Positions 32,916-42,881 of a stretch of 64,000 bases of DNA are shown here, one piece after another; position 1 is the first letter of the stretch; each line of letters starts with the position of its first letter. A program made the translations under genes and the position numbers. The DNA is from Flavobacterium wongokense (GTDB lineage Bacteria > Bacteroidota > Bacteroidia > Flavobacteriales > Flavobacteriaceae): NCBI RefSeq assembly GCF_021608265.1, contig NZ_JAKIHP010000001.1, positions 1,302,001 to 1,366,000 of the forward strand, written 5' to 3'. The notes under the pieces were generated by a model that was not told the DNA's origin, searched no databases, and saw only the letters and a list, made by a program, of their open reading frames with translations.

Positions 32916-35663
32916 ATGTCTGAAGGAAATATTAGAATTAATAAAGTTTTAAGGGAATTAAATATTTCTTTGGAAAGAGCTGTGGATTATCTTAAGGATA
33001 AGGGCATTGCTATTGAAGCAAGTCCAAACACAAAAATTTCCGATGATGTATATGCTATTCTTTGCGGACAGTTTGCCGGAGATAAAGGGAATAAGGAAGC
33101 TTCGAAAGGAATCAGCGAAGAAATACGAAAAGAAAAAGAAGCGCTTCGAATTGAAAGGGAAAAGGAAATCGAAGACAAACGCAAGTTGGACGAAGAACGT
33201 CAGCAACAGCAGGAACTGATTAAGGCTAAAGCAACGATTACAGCACCAAAACAAGTTGGGAAGATTGACCTTGAACCAAAAGCTCCTGCGGCTCCAGAAG
33301 TTCAGGAAGCAAAACCGGTTGTTGAGAAAAAAGAAACCAGCGTTAAAAAAGAGGAAACTGCTCCAAAAGAAAAGGAACCTAAAGTTGCTGCAGAGCAGCC
33401 TACAGAAGAAGCTGCAATCGACGAAACACATACTACACAATACCAGGCACTTACCGGACCTGTATTGACTGGGCAAAAAATCGACTTAACGCAGTTCAAC
33501 AAGCCGAAGAAGAAAAAAGAGGAGTTTAAAAAGGATGCCAATAAGCCTGCAACTCCTGCAACCGGACAGAATGCGGCAGCAAATGCCAACAACGCCAACA
33601 AGAATAAAAGGAAAAGGATTGCGCCTAAACCAGGTGAAGCTGGAAAACCGGTAGTTGGTGGCGGAGGCGGAGGCAATGCTTTCGGTCCAAACAAAGGCGG
33701 AGCCAAAGGTGGTTTCCAAAAAGGGAATCGTCCTGCAATTGTTCAAAAGGTTGAGCCTACCGAAGAAGAAGTTAAAAATCAAATCAAGGAAACTTTAGAG
33801 CGTTTACAAGGTAAAGGAAACAAATCTAAAGCGGCTAAATACAGAAGAGACAAGCGTGATACCCACCGTCAGAGAAGTGAGGAAGAAATGCAGGCTCTTG
33901 AAGAAGGAAGCAAAGTTTTAAAAGTTACCGAATTTGTTACCGTTGGTGAAATTGCAACGATGATGGATGTGCCGATTACCAAAGTAATTGGAACCTGTAT
34001 GACTCTTGGAATCATGGTTACCATGAACCAGCGTCTGGATGCAGAGACATTATCGATTGTGGCTGACGAATTTGGTTACGAAGTAGAATTCATCACAACT
34101 GATATTGAAGATGCTATTGAAGTTGTTGAAGATAGAGAAGAAGATTTAGTAACACGTGCGCCAATCGTTACCGTAATGGGTCACGTTGACCACGGTAAAA
34201 CATCTTTGCTGGATTACATCCGTAAGGAAAATGTAATCGCCGGGGAATCGGGAGGAATTACGCAGCACATCGGTGCTTATGCAGTGACTCTTGATAACGG
34301 ACAGAAAATCACTTTCCTGGACACACCAGGTCACGAAGCGTTTACTGCGATGCGTGCCCGTGGAGCCCAGGTTACCGATATCGCAATCATCGTGGTTGCG
34401 GCAGATGATGACATCATGCCACAAACAAAGGAAGCCATCAGCCACGCTCAGGCGGCGAATGTTCCGATGATATTTGCCATCAATAAAATTGATAAACAAG
34501 GTGCTAATCCTGAAAAAATCAAGGAAAAATTGGCAGCCATGAATTTATTGGTGGAAGATTGGGGTGGAAAATACCAATCCCATGATATTTCGGCCAAAAA
34601 AGGAACAGGTGTTAAGGAATTGCTTGAAAAAGTGTTGCTTGAGGCTGAAATCCTTGACTTAAAGGCCAATCCAAACAAGCCTGCAGTGGGAACGGTTGTG
34701 GAAGCACAATTGGACAAAGGAAGAGGATATGTATCGACAATTTTGGTACAATCGGGAACCTTGAAAATTGGGGATTATGTTTTGGCTGGAAAAAACCATG
34801 GTAAGGTAAAGGCAATGCACGATGAAAGAGGGCATAATGTTACTTCAGCCGGTCCGTCAACGCCAATTTCGATTTTGGGATTGGATGGTGCGTCAACTGC
34901 TGGTGACAAATTCAATGTCTTTGAAGATGAAAGGGAAGCCAAACAAATTGCAACAAAACGTATCCAATTATTGCGTGAGCAATCAGTTAGGACACAGCGT
35001 CATATTACACTTGCCGAAATTGGGCGTCGTATCGCTTTAGGCCAGTTCAAGGAATTGAACATCATCCTAAAAGGAGACGTGGACGGTTCTGTGGAAGCGC
35101 TTTCGAGTGAGTTCTCAAAATTGTCTACCGAAGAAATCCAAATCAACATCATCCATAAAGGAGTTGGAGCAATCACAGAAACCGACGTAATGTTGGCTTC
35201 GGCATCGGATGCGATTATTATTGGATTTAACGTTCGTCCTGCCGGAAATGCCCGTCAATTGGCACAGAAAGAGGAAATCGATATCAGAAACTATTCGATT
35301 ATCTACGATGCTATCAACGACCTGAAAGATGCGATGGAAGGAATGCTTTCTCCAGAAATGAAGGAAGAAATTACCGGAACTGCTGAAATCCGTGAGATAT
35401 TCAAAGTATCGAAAGTGGGAACTATCGCAGGATGTATGGTAACCGACGGTAAAATCTTTAGGAATTCGAACATTAGGATTATCCGTGATGGTGTGGTTAT
35501 TTTCACTGGTGAATTGGCAACATTGAAACGTTTCAAGGACGATGTGAAGGAAGTATCGAAAGGATATGACTGTGGTATGCAGATCAAGAATTACAACGAT
35601 ATTGAACAATTGGATATCATCGAAGCTTTCCAGGAAGTGGAAGTGAAGAAAAAGATGAAATAA
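32916..35663 (+). CDS. infB: Translation initiation factor IF-2
   Basis: 915 residues. GTPase that places initiator tRNA. Residues 3-50 form an IF2-N-like helical domain ([21 protein letters not shown] broken after DY); 60-330 are a long disordered Lys/Glu/Ala/Pro region including a Gly-rich patch ([16 protein letters not shown]). A second conserved IF2-N segment lies about 335-400. The G domain begins near 420: [21 protein letters not shown]. Domains II, III and C2 follow. The 3' end is TAA at 35663, inside a 47-bp sequence that is repeated 151 bp later. Third gene of the operon. Confidence 0.97.
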   Translation: MSEGNIRINKVLRELNISLERAVDYLKDKGIAIEASPNTKISDDVYAILCGQFAGDKGNKEASKGISEEIRKEKEALRIEREKEIEDKRKLDEERQQQQELIKAKATITAPKQVGKIDLEPKAPAAPEVQEAKPVVEKKETSVKKEETAPKEKEPKVAAEQPTEEAAIDETHTTQYQALTGPVLTGQKIDLTQFNKPKKKKEEFKKDANKPATPATGQNAAANANNANKNKRKRIAPKPGEAGKPVVGGGGGGNAFGPNKGGAKGGFQKGNRPAIVQKVEPTEEEVKNQIKETLERLQGKGNKSKAAKYRRDKRDTHRQRSEEEMQALEEGSKVLKVTEFVTVGEIATMMDVPITKVIGTCMTLGIMVTMNQRLDAETLSIVADEFGYEVEFITTDIEDAIEVVEDREEDLVTRAPIVTVMGHVDHGKTSLLDYIRKENVIAGESGGITQHIGAYAVTLDNGQKITFLDTPGHEAFTAMRARGAQVTDIAIIVVAADDDIMPQTKEAISHAQAANVPMIFAINKIDKQGANPEKIKEKLAAMNLLVEDWGGKYQSHDISAKKGTGVKELLEKVLLEAEILDLKANPNKPAVGTVVEAQLDKGRGYVSTILVQSGTLKIGDYVLAGKNHGKVKAMHDERGHNVTSAGPSTPISILGLDGASTAGDKFNVFEDEREAKQIATKRIQLLREQSVRTQRHITLAEIGRRIALGQFKELNIILKGDVDGSVEALSSEFSKLSTEEIQINIIHKGVGAITETDVMLASASDAIIIGFNVRPAGNARQLAQKEEIDIRNYSIIYDAINDLKDAMEGMLSPEMKEEITGTAEIREIFKVSKVGTIAGCMVTDGKIFRNSNIRIIRDGVVIFTGELATLKRFKDDVKEVSKGYDCGMQIKNYNDIEQLDIIEAFQEVEVKKKMK

Positions 35664-35702
35664 TATCAATTAAAAAAGCCTCGAGAAATCGAGGCTTTTT
35701 TA
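35656..35702 (+). repeat. 47-bp direct repeat, copy 1: infB stop region and terminator
   Basis: It starts inside the last infB codons (TGAAATAATATCAATT) and contains the terminator AAAAAAGCCTCGA-gaaa-TCGAGGCTTTTTT. The same 47 bp occurs at 35807-35853 without a mismatch. Confidence 0.92.
35677..35702 (+). terminator. Terminator of rimP-nusA-infB
   Basis: GCCTCGA-gaaa-TCGAGGC stem flanked by A6 and T6, 14 bp after the infB stop. Confidence 0.88.
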
Positions 35703-35806
35703 TGTGAAAGCTTAACGATAAAATCTTTTCTGTCTTTCCAGTGAAGAACAACAATTTATTGCTTTATATTCAGATTGCCGTCTTTACTGGAAAGACAATT
35801 TCTTCT
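35703..35806. other. 104-bp segment between the two terminator copies, with a 16-bp inverted repeat
   Basis: GTCTTTCCAGTGAAGA (35732-35747) and its near-complement TCTTTACTGGAAAGAC (35781-35796) form a 16-bp inverted repeat with one mismatch and a 33-bp loop. There is no ORF of note. It is flanked by the 47-bp direct repeat. Confidence 0.6.
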
Positions 35807-35853
35807 TGAAATAATATCAATTAAAAAAGCCTCGAGAAATCGAGGCTTTTTTA
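35807..35853 (-). repeat. 47-bp direct repeat, copy 2: terminator at the SPOR gene end
   Basis: Identical to 35656-35702. It lies directly beside the stop of the minus-strand SPOR gene (35855) and can serve as its terminator, since the hairpin is symmetrical. Confidence 0.9.
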
Positions 35854-35854
35854 A

Positions 35855-36244
35855 TTATTTATTCGGTTTGATTAAAAACGCATTCGGATATTTTTTCTTG
35901 AGGTCGTTGAGGTTTTTTTCGGCTTCAATACGCGTTTTGAAATTCCCAACCCAAACTTTGTAAAGCGGCGTACTGAAAACAATAGTCGCGTCCATATTCT
36001 TGTTTTCCCTTTTGAATTCCGCCAGAGTTTTTTTGGAATTTTCGGTATCCCCATTAAAAATCTGGATCTTATAGCGGTCGGTTATCGTAATCGAACTGTT
36101 GATCTTTCTTTTTTCGTTTAAAAGCTGTTCAAATTTCGGATCCTGGCTTACGGTTGTTTTTCCAGTTTGAGCAAGACTTTTTTGCGATAAAAAAGCCAGA
36201 AAACAAATGGCTGAAAATGATTTTATTTTAGAGAAATAAGGCAT
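35855..36244 (-). CDS. SPOR domain-containing periplasmic protein
   Basis: 129 residues from the ATG at 36244 (MPYFSKIKSFSAICFLAFLS), with signal peptide cleaved after SLAQ; a start at 36265 only adds MYKNQII. The SPOR domain covers about 55-127: YKIQIFNGDTENSKKTLAEF, the VWVGNFKTRIEAEKNLNDLK second half, and a final AFLIKP strand. SPOR domains bind denuded glycan strands of peptidoglycan and often locate to the septum; the role here is not known. Convergent with infB. Confidence 0.9.
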   Translation of the reverse strand: MPYFSKIKSFSAICFLAFLSQKSLAQTGKTTVSQDPKFEQLLNEKRKINSSITITDRYKIQIFNGDTENSKKTLAEFKRENKNMDATIVFSTPLYKVWVGNFKTRIEAEKNLNDLKKKYPNAFLIKPNK

Positions 36245-36347
36245 AATTATTTGATTTTTATACAAATGTAAAACATAAAAAATTAAACGAAAGCGGAAAC
36301 ATTATTTAGAATTAATATAAATTGGTATTTAAGATATATTTAAGGTT

Positions 36348-36376
36348 TTGAGAATAGTCCATAAATCGTATTTTTG
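36348..36376 (+). promoter_or_regulatory. Promoter of the act-cox respiratory operon
   Basis: TTG at 36348-36350, 18-bp spacer, TATTTTTG at 36369-36376. Leader to the actA start at 36463 is about 80 nt. No comparable promoter was noticed further down before ruvB, in keeping with one long transcript. Confidence 0.65.
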
Positions 36377-36462
36377 TGCAAGTTTTTAACAAAGAGTCGA
36401 TTTTTCACTGGATTCCGTTCAGAAAAAATCATGCCAATAGTAGTAGATAATCACTATATTAT

Positions 36463-37812
36463 ATGAAAAAAGTGGGTAACCATAATTCGATTTCAAGGAA
36501 AATACTTTTCTGTTTAGCATTGATGCTAACATTCTCCTTCACTTCATTTTCACAAGCAACACCACCAGCAGCGGCAACTACAACGGCAGCTGCGCCAGCA
36601 ACAGCAGCTCCGGCTGCAGCCACAGGAGGTGATGCGGTAGCAGGAAAAGCATTGTTTAATTCCAATTGTGCAGCGTGTCATAAGCTGGATGCAAAATCAA
36701 CGGGTCCGGCACTGAGAGGTGTAAAGGAAAAGCATGATATGGCATGGATTTACAACTGGGTACACAACAGTACCGCTGTGATTAAATCCGGAGACGCTAA
36801 GGCGGTGGCCTTATTTGCAGAATACAAGTCTACAATGACTGCGTTCCCACAATTGTCAACTACAGATATCGATAACATTATCGCATACACGTCTGAGCCA
36901 AAACCTGAGGTTGCTAAAACCGGTACCGGAAGCGCATTGCCTCCAGGTGCAGAAGGATCAAATGCAGGCGGAATCTCAAACAACTTTATTCTAGGAGCGC
37001 TTGCTTTGGTAATGTTGATGTTGGTGATCATGTTGTTCTTTGTAAACAATGTGTTGACTAAGGTTGCCAGACAAAACGGTATCGAGGTTGAGGCAAAAGA
37101 AGCAAGAACTCCAATCTGGAAAGCATTTGCACAAAACCAATTCTTGGTATTGGTTACTTCAATATTCTTATTATTGGCAAGTGGTTATTTCGTTTACAGC
37201 TGGATGATGCAGGTAGGTATCGATCAGGATTACCAACCAATCCAACCAATCCACTATTCACACAGAATCCACGCAGGCAGCAACGGAATTGATTGTAAAT
37301 ACTGCCACTCTGCGGCGAGAGTTAGTAAAAATGCAGGAATTCCTTCTTTGAATGTTTGTATGAACTGCCACAAAAATATTTCTGAGGTTTCTGATACAAC
37401 AGCTACACCAGAACATTCAAAAGCATTCTACGATGCACAAATCCAAAAATTATACGATGCAGTAGGTTGGGATAAGGCTGCTCAAAAATATACAGGGAAA
37501 ACCAGTCCTGTGAAATGGGTTAGAATCCACAACCTTCCAGACTTTGCCTATTTCAATCACTCACAACACGTAACTGTTGCGGGAATTGAATGTCAAAAAT
37601 GCCACGGTCCGGTTGAGACTTACGAAATCCAGAAACAATTTGCTCCTTTAACAATGGGATGGTGTGTTAAATGCCACCGTGAAACCGATGTTAAAATGGA
37701 AGGGAACAAATACTATGACAAAATCCACGCAGAACTTTCTAAGAGATATGGTGTAGACAAATTGACTGCTGCACAAATGGGAGGTTTGGAATGCGGTAAA
37801 TGTCACTACTAA
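36463..37812 (+). CDS. actA: Alternative complex III multiheme cytochrome c subunit
   Basis: 449 residues. Carries electrons from the quinol site to the terminal oxidase. Signal/anchor 12-31. Residues 55-150 form a monoheme cytochrome c domain (CAACH at 69-73), two transmembrane helices follow at about 173-197 and 225-248, and the C-terminal periplasmic domain holds five more CxxCH motifs (CKYCH, CMNCH, CQKCH, CVKCH, CGKCH). So six heme sites are visible, one more than the five usually quoted for ActA. An Ala/Thr/Pro-rich linker (PPAAATTTAAAPATAAPAAA) follows the signal. First of eight cotranscribed genes; next gene 31 bp downstream. Confidence 0.93.
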   Translation: MKKVGNHNSISRKILFCLALMLTFSFTSFSQATPPAAATTTAAAPATAAPAAATGGDAVAGKALFNSNCAACHKLDAKSTGPALRGVKEKHDMAWIYNWVHNSTAVIKSGDAKAVALFAEYKSTMTAFPQLSTTDIDNIIAYTSEPKPEVAKTGTGSALPPGAEGSNAGGISNNFILGALALVMLMLVIMLFFVNNVLTKVARQNGIEVEAKEARTPIWKAFAQNQFLVLVTSIFLLLASGYFVYSWMMQVGIDQDYQPIQPIHYSHRIHAGSNGIDCKYCHSAARVSKNAGIPSLNVCMNCHKNISEVSDTTATPEHSKAFYDAQIQKLYDAVGWDKAAQKYTGKTSPVKWVRIHNLPDFAYFNHSQHVTVAGIECQKCHGPVETYEIQKQFAPLTMGWCVKCHRETDVKMEGNKYYDKIHAELSKRYGVDKLTAAQMGGLECGKCHY

Positions 37813-37843
37813 AAAATTATTAAGAAGCTAATATTTATATACG

Positions 37844-40800
37844 ATGTCATCGAACAAAAAATACTGGAAAAGTGTTGAGGAGCTAAACGAAAATAGCTCT
37901 ATTGTTGAGACGCTTAGAAATAATGAGTTTGTAGAGGAAATTCCAACAACGGATTTCTTATCAGACAAAGAATCATTATCATCTTCATCAACAACTCGTC
38001 GTGATTTCTTGAAATACGTTGGATTTAGTACGGCAGCTGCAACTTTAGCAGCTTGTGAAGGACCGGTACACAAATCAATCCCTTACGTTTTACAACCGGA
38101 ACAAGTCATTCCTGGTGTTGCAGATTATTATGCAACGTCTATGTTTGATGGTTTTGATTTTGCCAATTTATTGGTAAAAACACGTGAAGGACGTCCAATC
38201 AAAATTGAAAATAATACTATTGCAGGCGCTAAGTTTGCTGCCAATGCAAGAGTCCATGCTTCGGTATTGTCATTATATGACAGCATGCGTTTGAAAATAA
38301 CGAAAATTGCTGGAAAAAATGCAAGCTGGCAGGAAGCTGATTTAAAAATAAAAGCAGGTTTGGCTGAGGCTAAAGCTAAAGGAGGACAGGTTGTTTTATT
38401 GACCAACACTTTGGCAAGTCCGTCAACTGAAAAATTAATCGCTGAATTTATCGCTAAAAACCCAACAGCAAAACACGTTATTTATGACGCTGTTTCTGAG
38501 TCGGCAGCCTTAGATGCTTTTGAAGCAGCTTATGGTGAAAGAGCTTTGGTTGATTACGATTTCTCAAAAGCAAATGTTATTGTTTCTGTTGGAGCTGATT
38601 TCTTAGGAGACTGGCAGGGTGGAAGCTATGATTCAGGTTATGCTAAAGGAAGAATTCCTCAGGCAGGAAAAATGTCAAAACACTTCCAGTTTGAAGCAAA
38701 TATGACTTTGTCTGGTGCTGCCGCTGATAAGCGTGTGCCGATGACCGTTGCAAATCAGAAAAAAGCATTAGTTGGTATCTATAATGTAATTGTTGGCGGT
38801 GCTGCTGATGCAGGAGATGCTGAAGTTACCAAAGCGGCTAAACAATTAGCTGCTGCAGGAAGCAAAGGGGTTTTGGTTTCTGGTATCCAGGATAAAAACG
38901 CACAATTGCTGGTTTTGGCAATCAACCAAAAATTAGCCAGTGAGGCATTTTCAACTTCAGGAACCCGTCAAATCAGAAAAGGTTCTAACGAAAAAGTAGC
39001 CCAATTAATTGCTGATATGAATGCAGGAAGCGTTCATACCTTAATTATGAGTGGTGTAAATCCGGTTTATACTTTGGCAGATTCTAAAGGATTTGTAAAC
39101 GGATTGAAAAAAGTAAAAGTATCAGCTGCTTTCTCTTTAAGAGAAGACGAAACAGCTTCTATCACAAATATCGCTATTCCGGCACCTCATTATTTAGAGT
39201 CTTGGAACGATTTGATGTTGACCAAAGGAACTTATTCCTTGACGCAGCCAACAATCCGTCCGTTATTCAGCTCTAAACAATTCCAGGAAGGATTATTATC
39301 ATTCAACGGAAACAGCGCAGATTACTATGATTATTTAAAAGCAAACGCTGCTAACTATACAAACGGTGCTTCATGGAACCAAACCGTTCATGATGGAGTT
39401 GCTGTTGGAGCTTCAAGTGGAGCTGCGGGTGGTTCAGCAAATTTTGCTGCCGCTGCTGCTGCATTAGCTGCATCTGCACCTGCAAAAGGCTTTGAATTGG
39501 TGTTGTACACCAAAACAGGTTTAGGTGATGGACAGCAGGCAAACAACCCATGGTTACAGGAGTTCCCTGATCCAATCACAAGAGTTTCGTGGGATAACTA
39601 TGTAACTGTTTCGCAGGCTGATGCTAAATCATTAGGATTGGAAAATGAAATTGTTGCTAACGGAGGTCTTGACGGAAGTTATGCAACACTTACTGTAAAC
39701 GGAGTGAAACTGGATGTTCCGGTTATCGTTCAACCGGGTCAGGCTAAAGGAACTTTAGGAATGGCTTTGGGTTATGGTAAAAAAGCAAGTTTAAAAGAAG
39801 AAATGCAGGTAGGAGTTAATGCCTACGCTTTCTACGCAGGATTTAATAATGTACAATCCGCTTCTATTGCAAAAGCAAGTGGAAACCACGAATTTGCATG
39901 CGTTCAGGGACAAAAAACCTTGATGGGAAGAGGTGATATCATTAAAGAAACTACTCTTGAGATTTTCAATACTAAAGAAGCTGGAGAATGGAATGAAGTT
40001 CCTATGGTTTCTTTAGACCACAAAGAAGTAGAAGCAACTAAAGTTGATTTGTGGGAATCATTTGACCGTTCGGTTGGACATCATTTCAACCTTTCAATCG
40101 ATTTGAATGCCTGTACAGGTTGTGGTGCATGTGTTATTGCCTGCCACGCTGAAAATAACGTTCCTGTTGTTGGAAAAGCAGAGGTAAGAAGAAGCCGTGA
40201 TATGCACTGGTTGCGTATCGACAGATATTATTCTTCTGAAGCTACTTTTGCTGAAGACAATGAGAAAAAAGAAGGATTCGAAGGACTGTTTGGTAAAAAA
40301 GGTTCATTAGGCGGATTTGGTGATATGGAAAATGCTGCGGACAATCCACAGGTATCTTTCCAACCGGTAATGTGTCAGCACTGTAATCACGCTCCATGTG
40401 AAACAGTTTGTCCTGTTGCTGCAACTTCTCACGGTCGTCAGGGGCAAAACCACATGGCTTATAACAGATGTGTTGGTACCCGTTATTGTGCAAACAACTG
40501 TCCGTACAAAGTGCGTCGTTTCAACTGGTTCCTATATAACGGTAATGATGAATTTGATTTCCACATGAATGATGATTTAGGCCGTATGGTAATCAACCCA
40601 GATGTCAACGTTCGTTCCCGTGGAGTTATGGAAAAATGTTCAATGTGTATCCAAATGACACAATTGACTATCCTGACTGCAAAACGTGAAGGAAGAGAAG
40701 TTGCAAATGATGAATTCCACACTGCATGTTCTGCTGCATGTTCAAGCGGAGCAATGAAGTTTGGTGATGTAAACAATAAAGAAAGTGAAGTTGCAAAACT

Positions 40801-40888
40801 TGCTGAAGATAAAAGAATGTACCACTTGTTGGAAAGTGTAGGTACAAAACCAAATGTGTTCTATCACGTTAAAGTAAGAAATACGTAG
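37844..40888 (+). CDS. actB: Alternative complex III iron-sulfur / molybdopterin-oxidoreductase-like subunit
   Basis: 1014 residues. A twin-arginine motif TTRRDFLKYVGFSTAAATL (R52-R53) with lipobox LAAC (Cys71) indicates Tat export and lipidation. Residues 80-720 resemble a molybdopterin oxidoreductase without a cofactor; 740-1000 carry ferredoxin-type clusters (CTGCGACVIACH, CQHCNHAPCETVCPVA, CVGTRYCANNCPYK, CSMCIQ). In the known complex this subunit holds three [4Fe-4S] and one [3Fe-4S]. Transfers electrons between the quinol site and ActA/ActE hemes. A low-complexity Ala/Gly/Ser segment near 525-555 (VGASSGAAGGSANFAAAAAA) is a local oddity. Confidence 0.95.
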   Translation: MSSNKKYWKSVEELNENSSIVETLRNNEFVEEIPTTDFLSDKESLSSSSTTRRDFLKYVGFSTAAATLAACEGPVHKSIPYVLQPEQVIPGVADYYATSMFDGFDFANLLVKTREGRPIKIENNTIAGAKFAANARVHASVLSLYDSMRLKITKIAGKNASWQEADLKIKAGLAEAKAKGGQVVLLTNTLASPSTEKLIAEFIAKNPTAKHVIYDAVSESAALDAFEAAYGERALVDYDFSKANVIVSVGADFLGDWQGGSYDSGYAKGRIPQAGKMSKHFQFEANMTLSGAAADKRVPMTVANQKKALVGIYNVIVGGAADAGDAEVTKAAKQLAAAGSKGVLVSGIQDKNAQLLVLAINQKLASEAFSTSGTRQIRKGSNEKVAQLIADMNAGSVHTLIMSGVNPVYTLADSKGFVNGLKKVKVSAAFSLREDETASITNIAIPAPHYLESWNDLMLTKGTYSLTQPTIRPLFSSKQFQEGLLSFNGNSADYYDYLKANAANYTNGASWNQTVHDGVAVGASSGAAGGSANFAAAAAALAASAPAKGFELVLYTKTGLGDGQQANNPWLQEFPDPITRVSWDNYVTVSQADAKSLGLENEIVANGGLDGSYATLTVNGVKLDVPVIVQPGQAKGTLGMALGYGKKASLKEEMQVGVNAYAFYAGFNNVQSASIAKASGNHEFACVQGQKTLMGRGDIIKETTLEIFNTKEAGEWNEVPMVSLDHKEVEATKVDLWESFDRSVGHHFNLSIDLNACTGCGACVIACHAENNVPVVGKAEVRRSRDMHWLRIDRYYSSEATFAEDNEKKEGFEGLFGKKGSLGGFGDMENAADNPQVSFQPVMCQHCNHAPCETVCPVAATSHGRQGQNHMAYNRCVGTRYCANNCPYKVRRFNWFLYNGNDEFDFHMNDDLGRMVINPDVNVRSRGVMEKCSMCIQMTQLTILTAKREGREVANDEFHTACSAACSSGAMKFGDVNNKESEVAKLAEDKRMYHLLESVGTKPNVFYHVKVRNT

Positions 40889-40919
40889 TATTAAATAATT
40901 AATTAAGAAATAAAGGATT

Positions 40920-42329
40920 ATGTCGTCTCATTACGAAGCACCCATTAGAAAACCTTTAGTTATCGGTGATAAATCTTATCACGATGTAACTGTAGATGTA
41001 GCCGCTCCGGTTGAAGGAAGAGCCAATAAACAGTGGTGGACTGTATTTTCTATCGCATTAATAGCTTTCCTTTGGGGAATTGGATGTATTGTGTACACCA
41101 TCTCTACCGGTATCGGATCATGGGGATTAAATAAAACAGTAGGTTGGGCTTGGGATATCACCAACTTCGTTTGGTGGGTAGGTATCGGGCACGCCGGAAC
41201 ACTTATCTCTGCGGTGTTATTATTATTCCGTCAAAGATGGAGAATGGCCATTAACCGTTCTGCGGAAGCGATGACCATCTTCTCGGTAATCCAGGCAGGT
41301 TTATTCCCAATCATCCACATGGGTCGTCCATGGTTAGCGTACTGGGTTGTTCCAATTCCGAATCAGTTTGGTTCGCTTTGGGTTAACTTCAACTCGCCAC
41401 TTCTTTGGGACGTATTTGCAATCTCAACATACCTTTCGGTATCATTGGTATTCTGGTGGACTGGATTATTGCCTGACTTTGCAATGCTTAGAGATAGAGC
41501 GGTAACTCCATTTACAAAAAGAATCTATTCTATCCTATCTTTTGGATGGAGCGGAAGAGCAAAAGACTGGCAGCGTTTTGAAGAGGTATCTTTGGTACTT
41601 GCAGGTTTGGCAACTCCACTTGTACTTTCTGTACACACAATTGTATCCTTTGACTTCGCCACTTCGGTAATCCCAGGTTGGCATACAACAATCTTCCCTC
41701 CATACTTCGTTGCTGGAGCGGTATTCTCAGGATTCGCAATGGTAAATACACTTTTGATCATTATGAGAAAAGTGTCTAATCTTGAAGCTTACATTACTAT
41801 CCAGCATATCGAATTGATGAACATCATTATCATGATTACAGGTTCTATCGTTGGTGTGGCTTATATCACCGAGTTATTCGTAGCGTGGTATTCCGGAGTA
41901 GAATTTGAGCAATATGCTTTCTTGAACAGAGCAACAGGACCTTACTGGTGGGCTTACTGGTCGATGATGACTTGTAACGTATTCTCGCCTCAGTTCATGT
42001 GGTTCAAGAAATTAAGAACTAGTATTATGTTCTCTTTCATCATTTCGATTGTAGTAAACATCGGTATGTGGTTTGAGCGTTTTGTAATCATCGTGACTTC
42101 ATTGCACAGGGATTACCTTCCATCTTCTTGGACGATGTTCCAGCCAACATTCATTGACATCGGAATCTTTATCGGTACGATTGGTTTCTTCTTTGTGTTA
42201 TTCCTTTTATATGCCAGAACATTCCCAGTGATTGCTCAGGCAGAGGTTAAAACAATCTTGAAATCATCAGGAGAAAACTTTAAAAGAGAAAGAGAAGCAA
42301 AAGGTCATAATCATTCAGATAAACACTAA
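40920..42329 (+). CDS. actC: Alternative complex III NrfD/PsrC-like membrane subunit
   Basis: 469 residues with about ten membrane helices in the NrfD fold. This is the presumed menaquinol-oxidising subunit: it lines the quinol pocket facing ActB. Signature stretches: VWWVGIGHAGTLISAVLLLF and HMGRPWLAYWVVPIPN. The C-terminus is a charged cytoplasmic tail (FKREREAKGHNHSDKH). Starts 31 bp after actB and 8 bp before actD. Confidence 0.95.
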   Translation: MSSHYEAPIRKPLVIGDKSYHDVTVDVAAPVEGRANKQWWTVFSIALIAFLWGIGCIVYTISTGIGSWGLNKTVGWAWDITNFVWWVGIGHAGTLISAVLLLFRQRWRMAINRSAEAMTIFSVIQAGLFPIIHMGRPWLAYWVVPIPNQFGSLWVNFNSPLLWDVFAISTYLSVSLVFWWTGLLPDFAMLRDRAVTPFTKRIYSILSFGWSGRAKDWQRFEEVSLVLAGLATPLVLSVHTIVSFDFATSVIPGWHTTIFPPYFVAGAVFSGFAMVNTLLIIMRKVSNLEAYITIQHIELMNIIIMITGSIVGVAYITELFVAWYSGVEFEQYAFLNRATGPYWWAYWSMMTCNVFSPQFMWFKKLRTSIMFSFIISIVVNIGMWFERFVIIVTSLHRDYLPSSWTMFQPTFIDIGIFIGTIGFFFVLFLLYARTFPVIAQAEVKTILKSSGENFKREREAKGHNHSDKH

Positions 42330-42337
42330 GAATTACA

Positions 42338-42874
42338 ATGAGTAGTACTAAAGTCATACACGCACTATATAATGATGATGATATCCTAATGGATGCAGTT
42401 CATAAGACTAGAGCTGCGCATCATCACATTGAAGAAGTTTTTACACCTTTCCCGGTTCACGGATTGGACAAGGCAATGGGGCTTCCACCAACAAGATTGG
42501 CAATCTGCGCTTTCATCTATGGATGTTACGGATTGTGTTTTGCTACCTGGATGATGTGGAACATCATGATTAATCCGGATGGAGGATGGCCACAGGATAT
42601 TGGAGGAAAACCAAGTTTTAGTTACCTTCAGAACATGCCGGCTTTTATTCCGGTAATGTTTGAGATGACCGTTTTCCACGCAGCTCACTTAATGGTAATC
42701 ACTTTTTACATGAGAAGTAGGTTATGGCCATTCAAAAAAGCGGAGAATCCTGATGTAAGAACTACAGATGACCATTTCCTAATGGAAGTTTCTGTAAACG
42801 GCAATGAAGATGAATTGGTAAAATTCTTCCAAGGAACAGGAGCAGTAGAAGTTAAAGTAATTGATAAGCATTAA
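42338..42874 (+). CDS. actD: Alternative complex III subunit, DUF3341
   Basis: 178 residues. Two membrane helices (LAICAFIYGCYGLCFATWMM and a second near 100-125), then a cytoplasmic alpha/beta tail (VRTTDDHFLMEVSVNGNEDE). DUF3341 is the ActD family, a structural subunit contacting ActC and ActB. Intact, in the normal place between actC and actE; an in-frame overlap with the ORF of actE upstream of its ATG is incidental. Confidence 0.93.
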   Translation: MSSTKVIHALYNDDDILMDAVHKTRAAHHHIEEVFTPFPVHGLDKAMGLPPTRLAICAFIYGCYGLCFATWMMWNIMINPDGGWPQDIGGKPSFSYLQNMPAFIPVMFEMTVFHAAHLMVITFYMRSRLWPFKKAENPDVRTTDDHFLMEVSVNGNEDELVKFFQGTGAVEVKVIDKH

Positions 42875-42881
42875 TATAGAT

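Noticed and set aside
33302..33706. 134-aa antisense ORF in infB, Ala/Phe/Pro-rich
   Set aside because: Mirror of the Lys/Glu/Gly-rich coding strand of the IF-2 disordered region; composition is a reverse-frame artefact.
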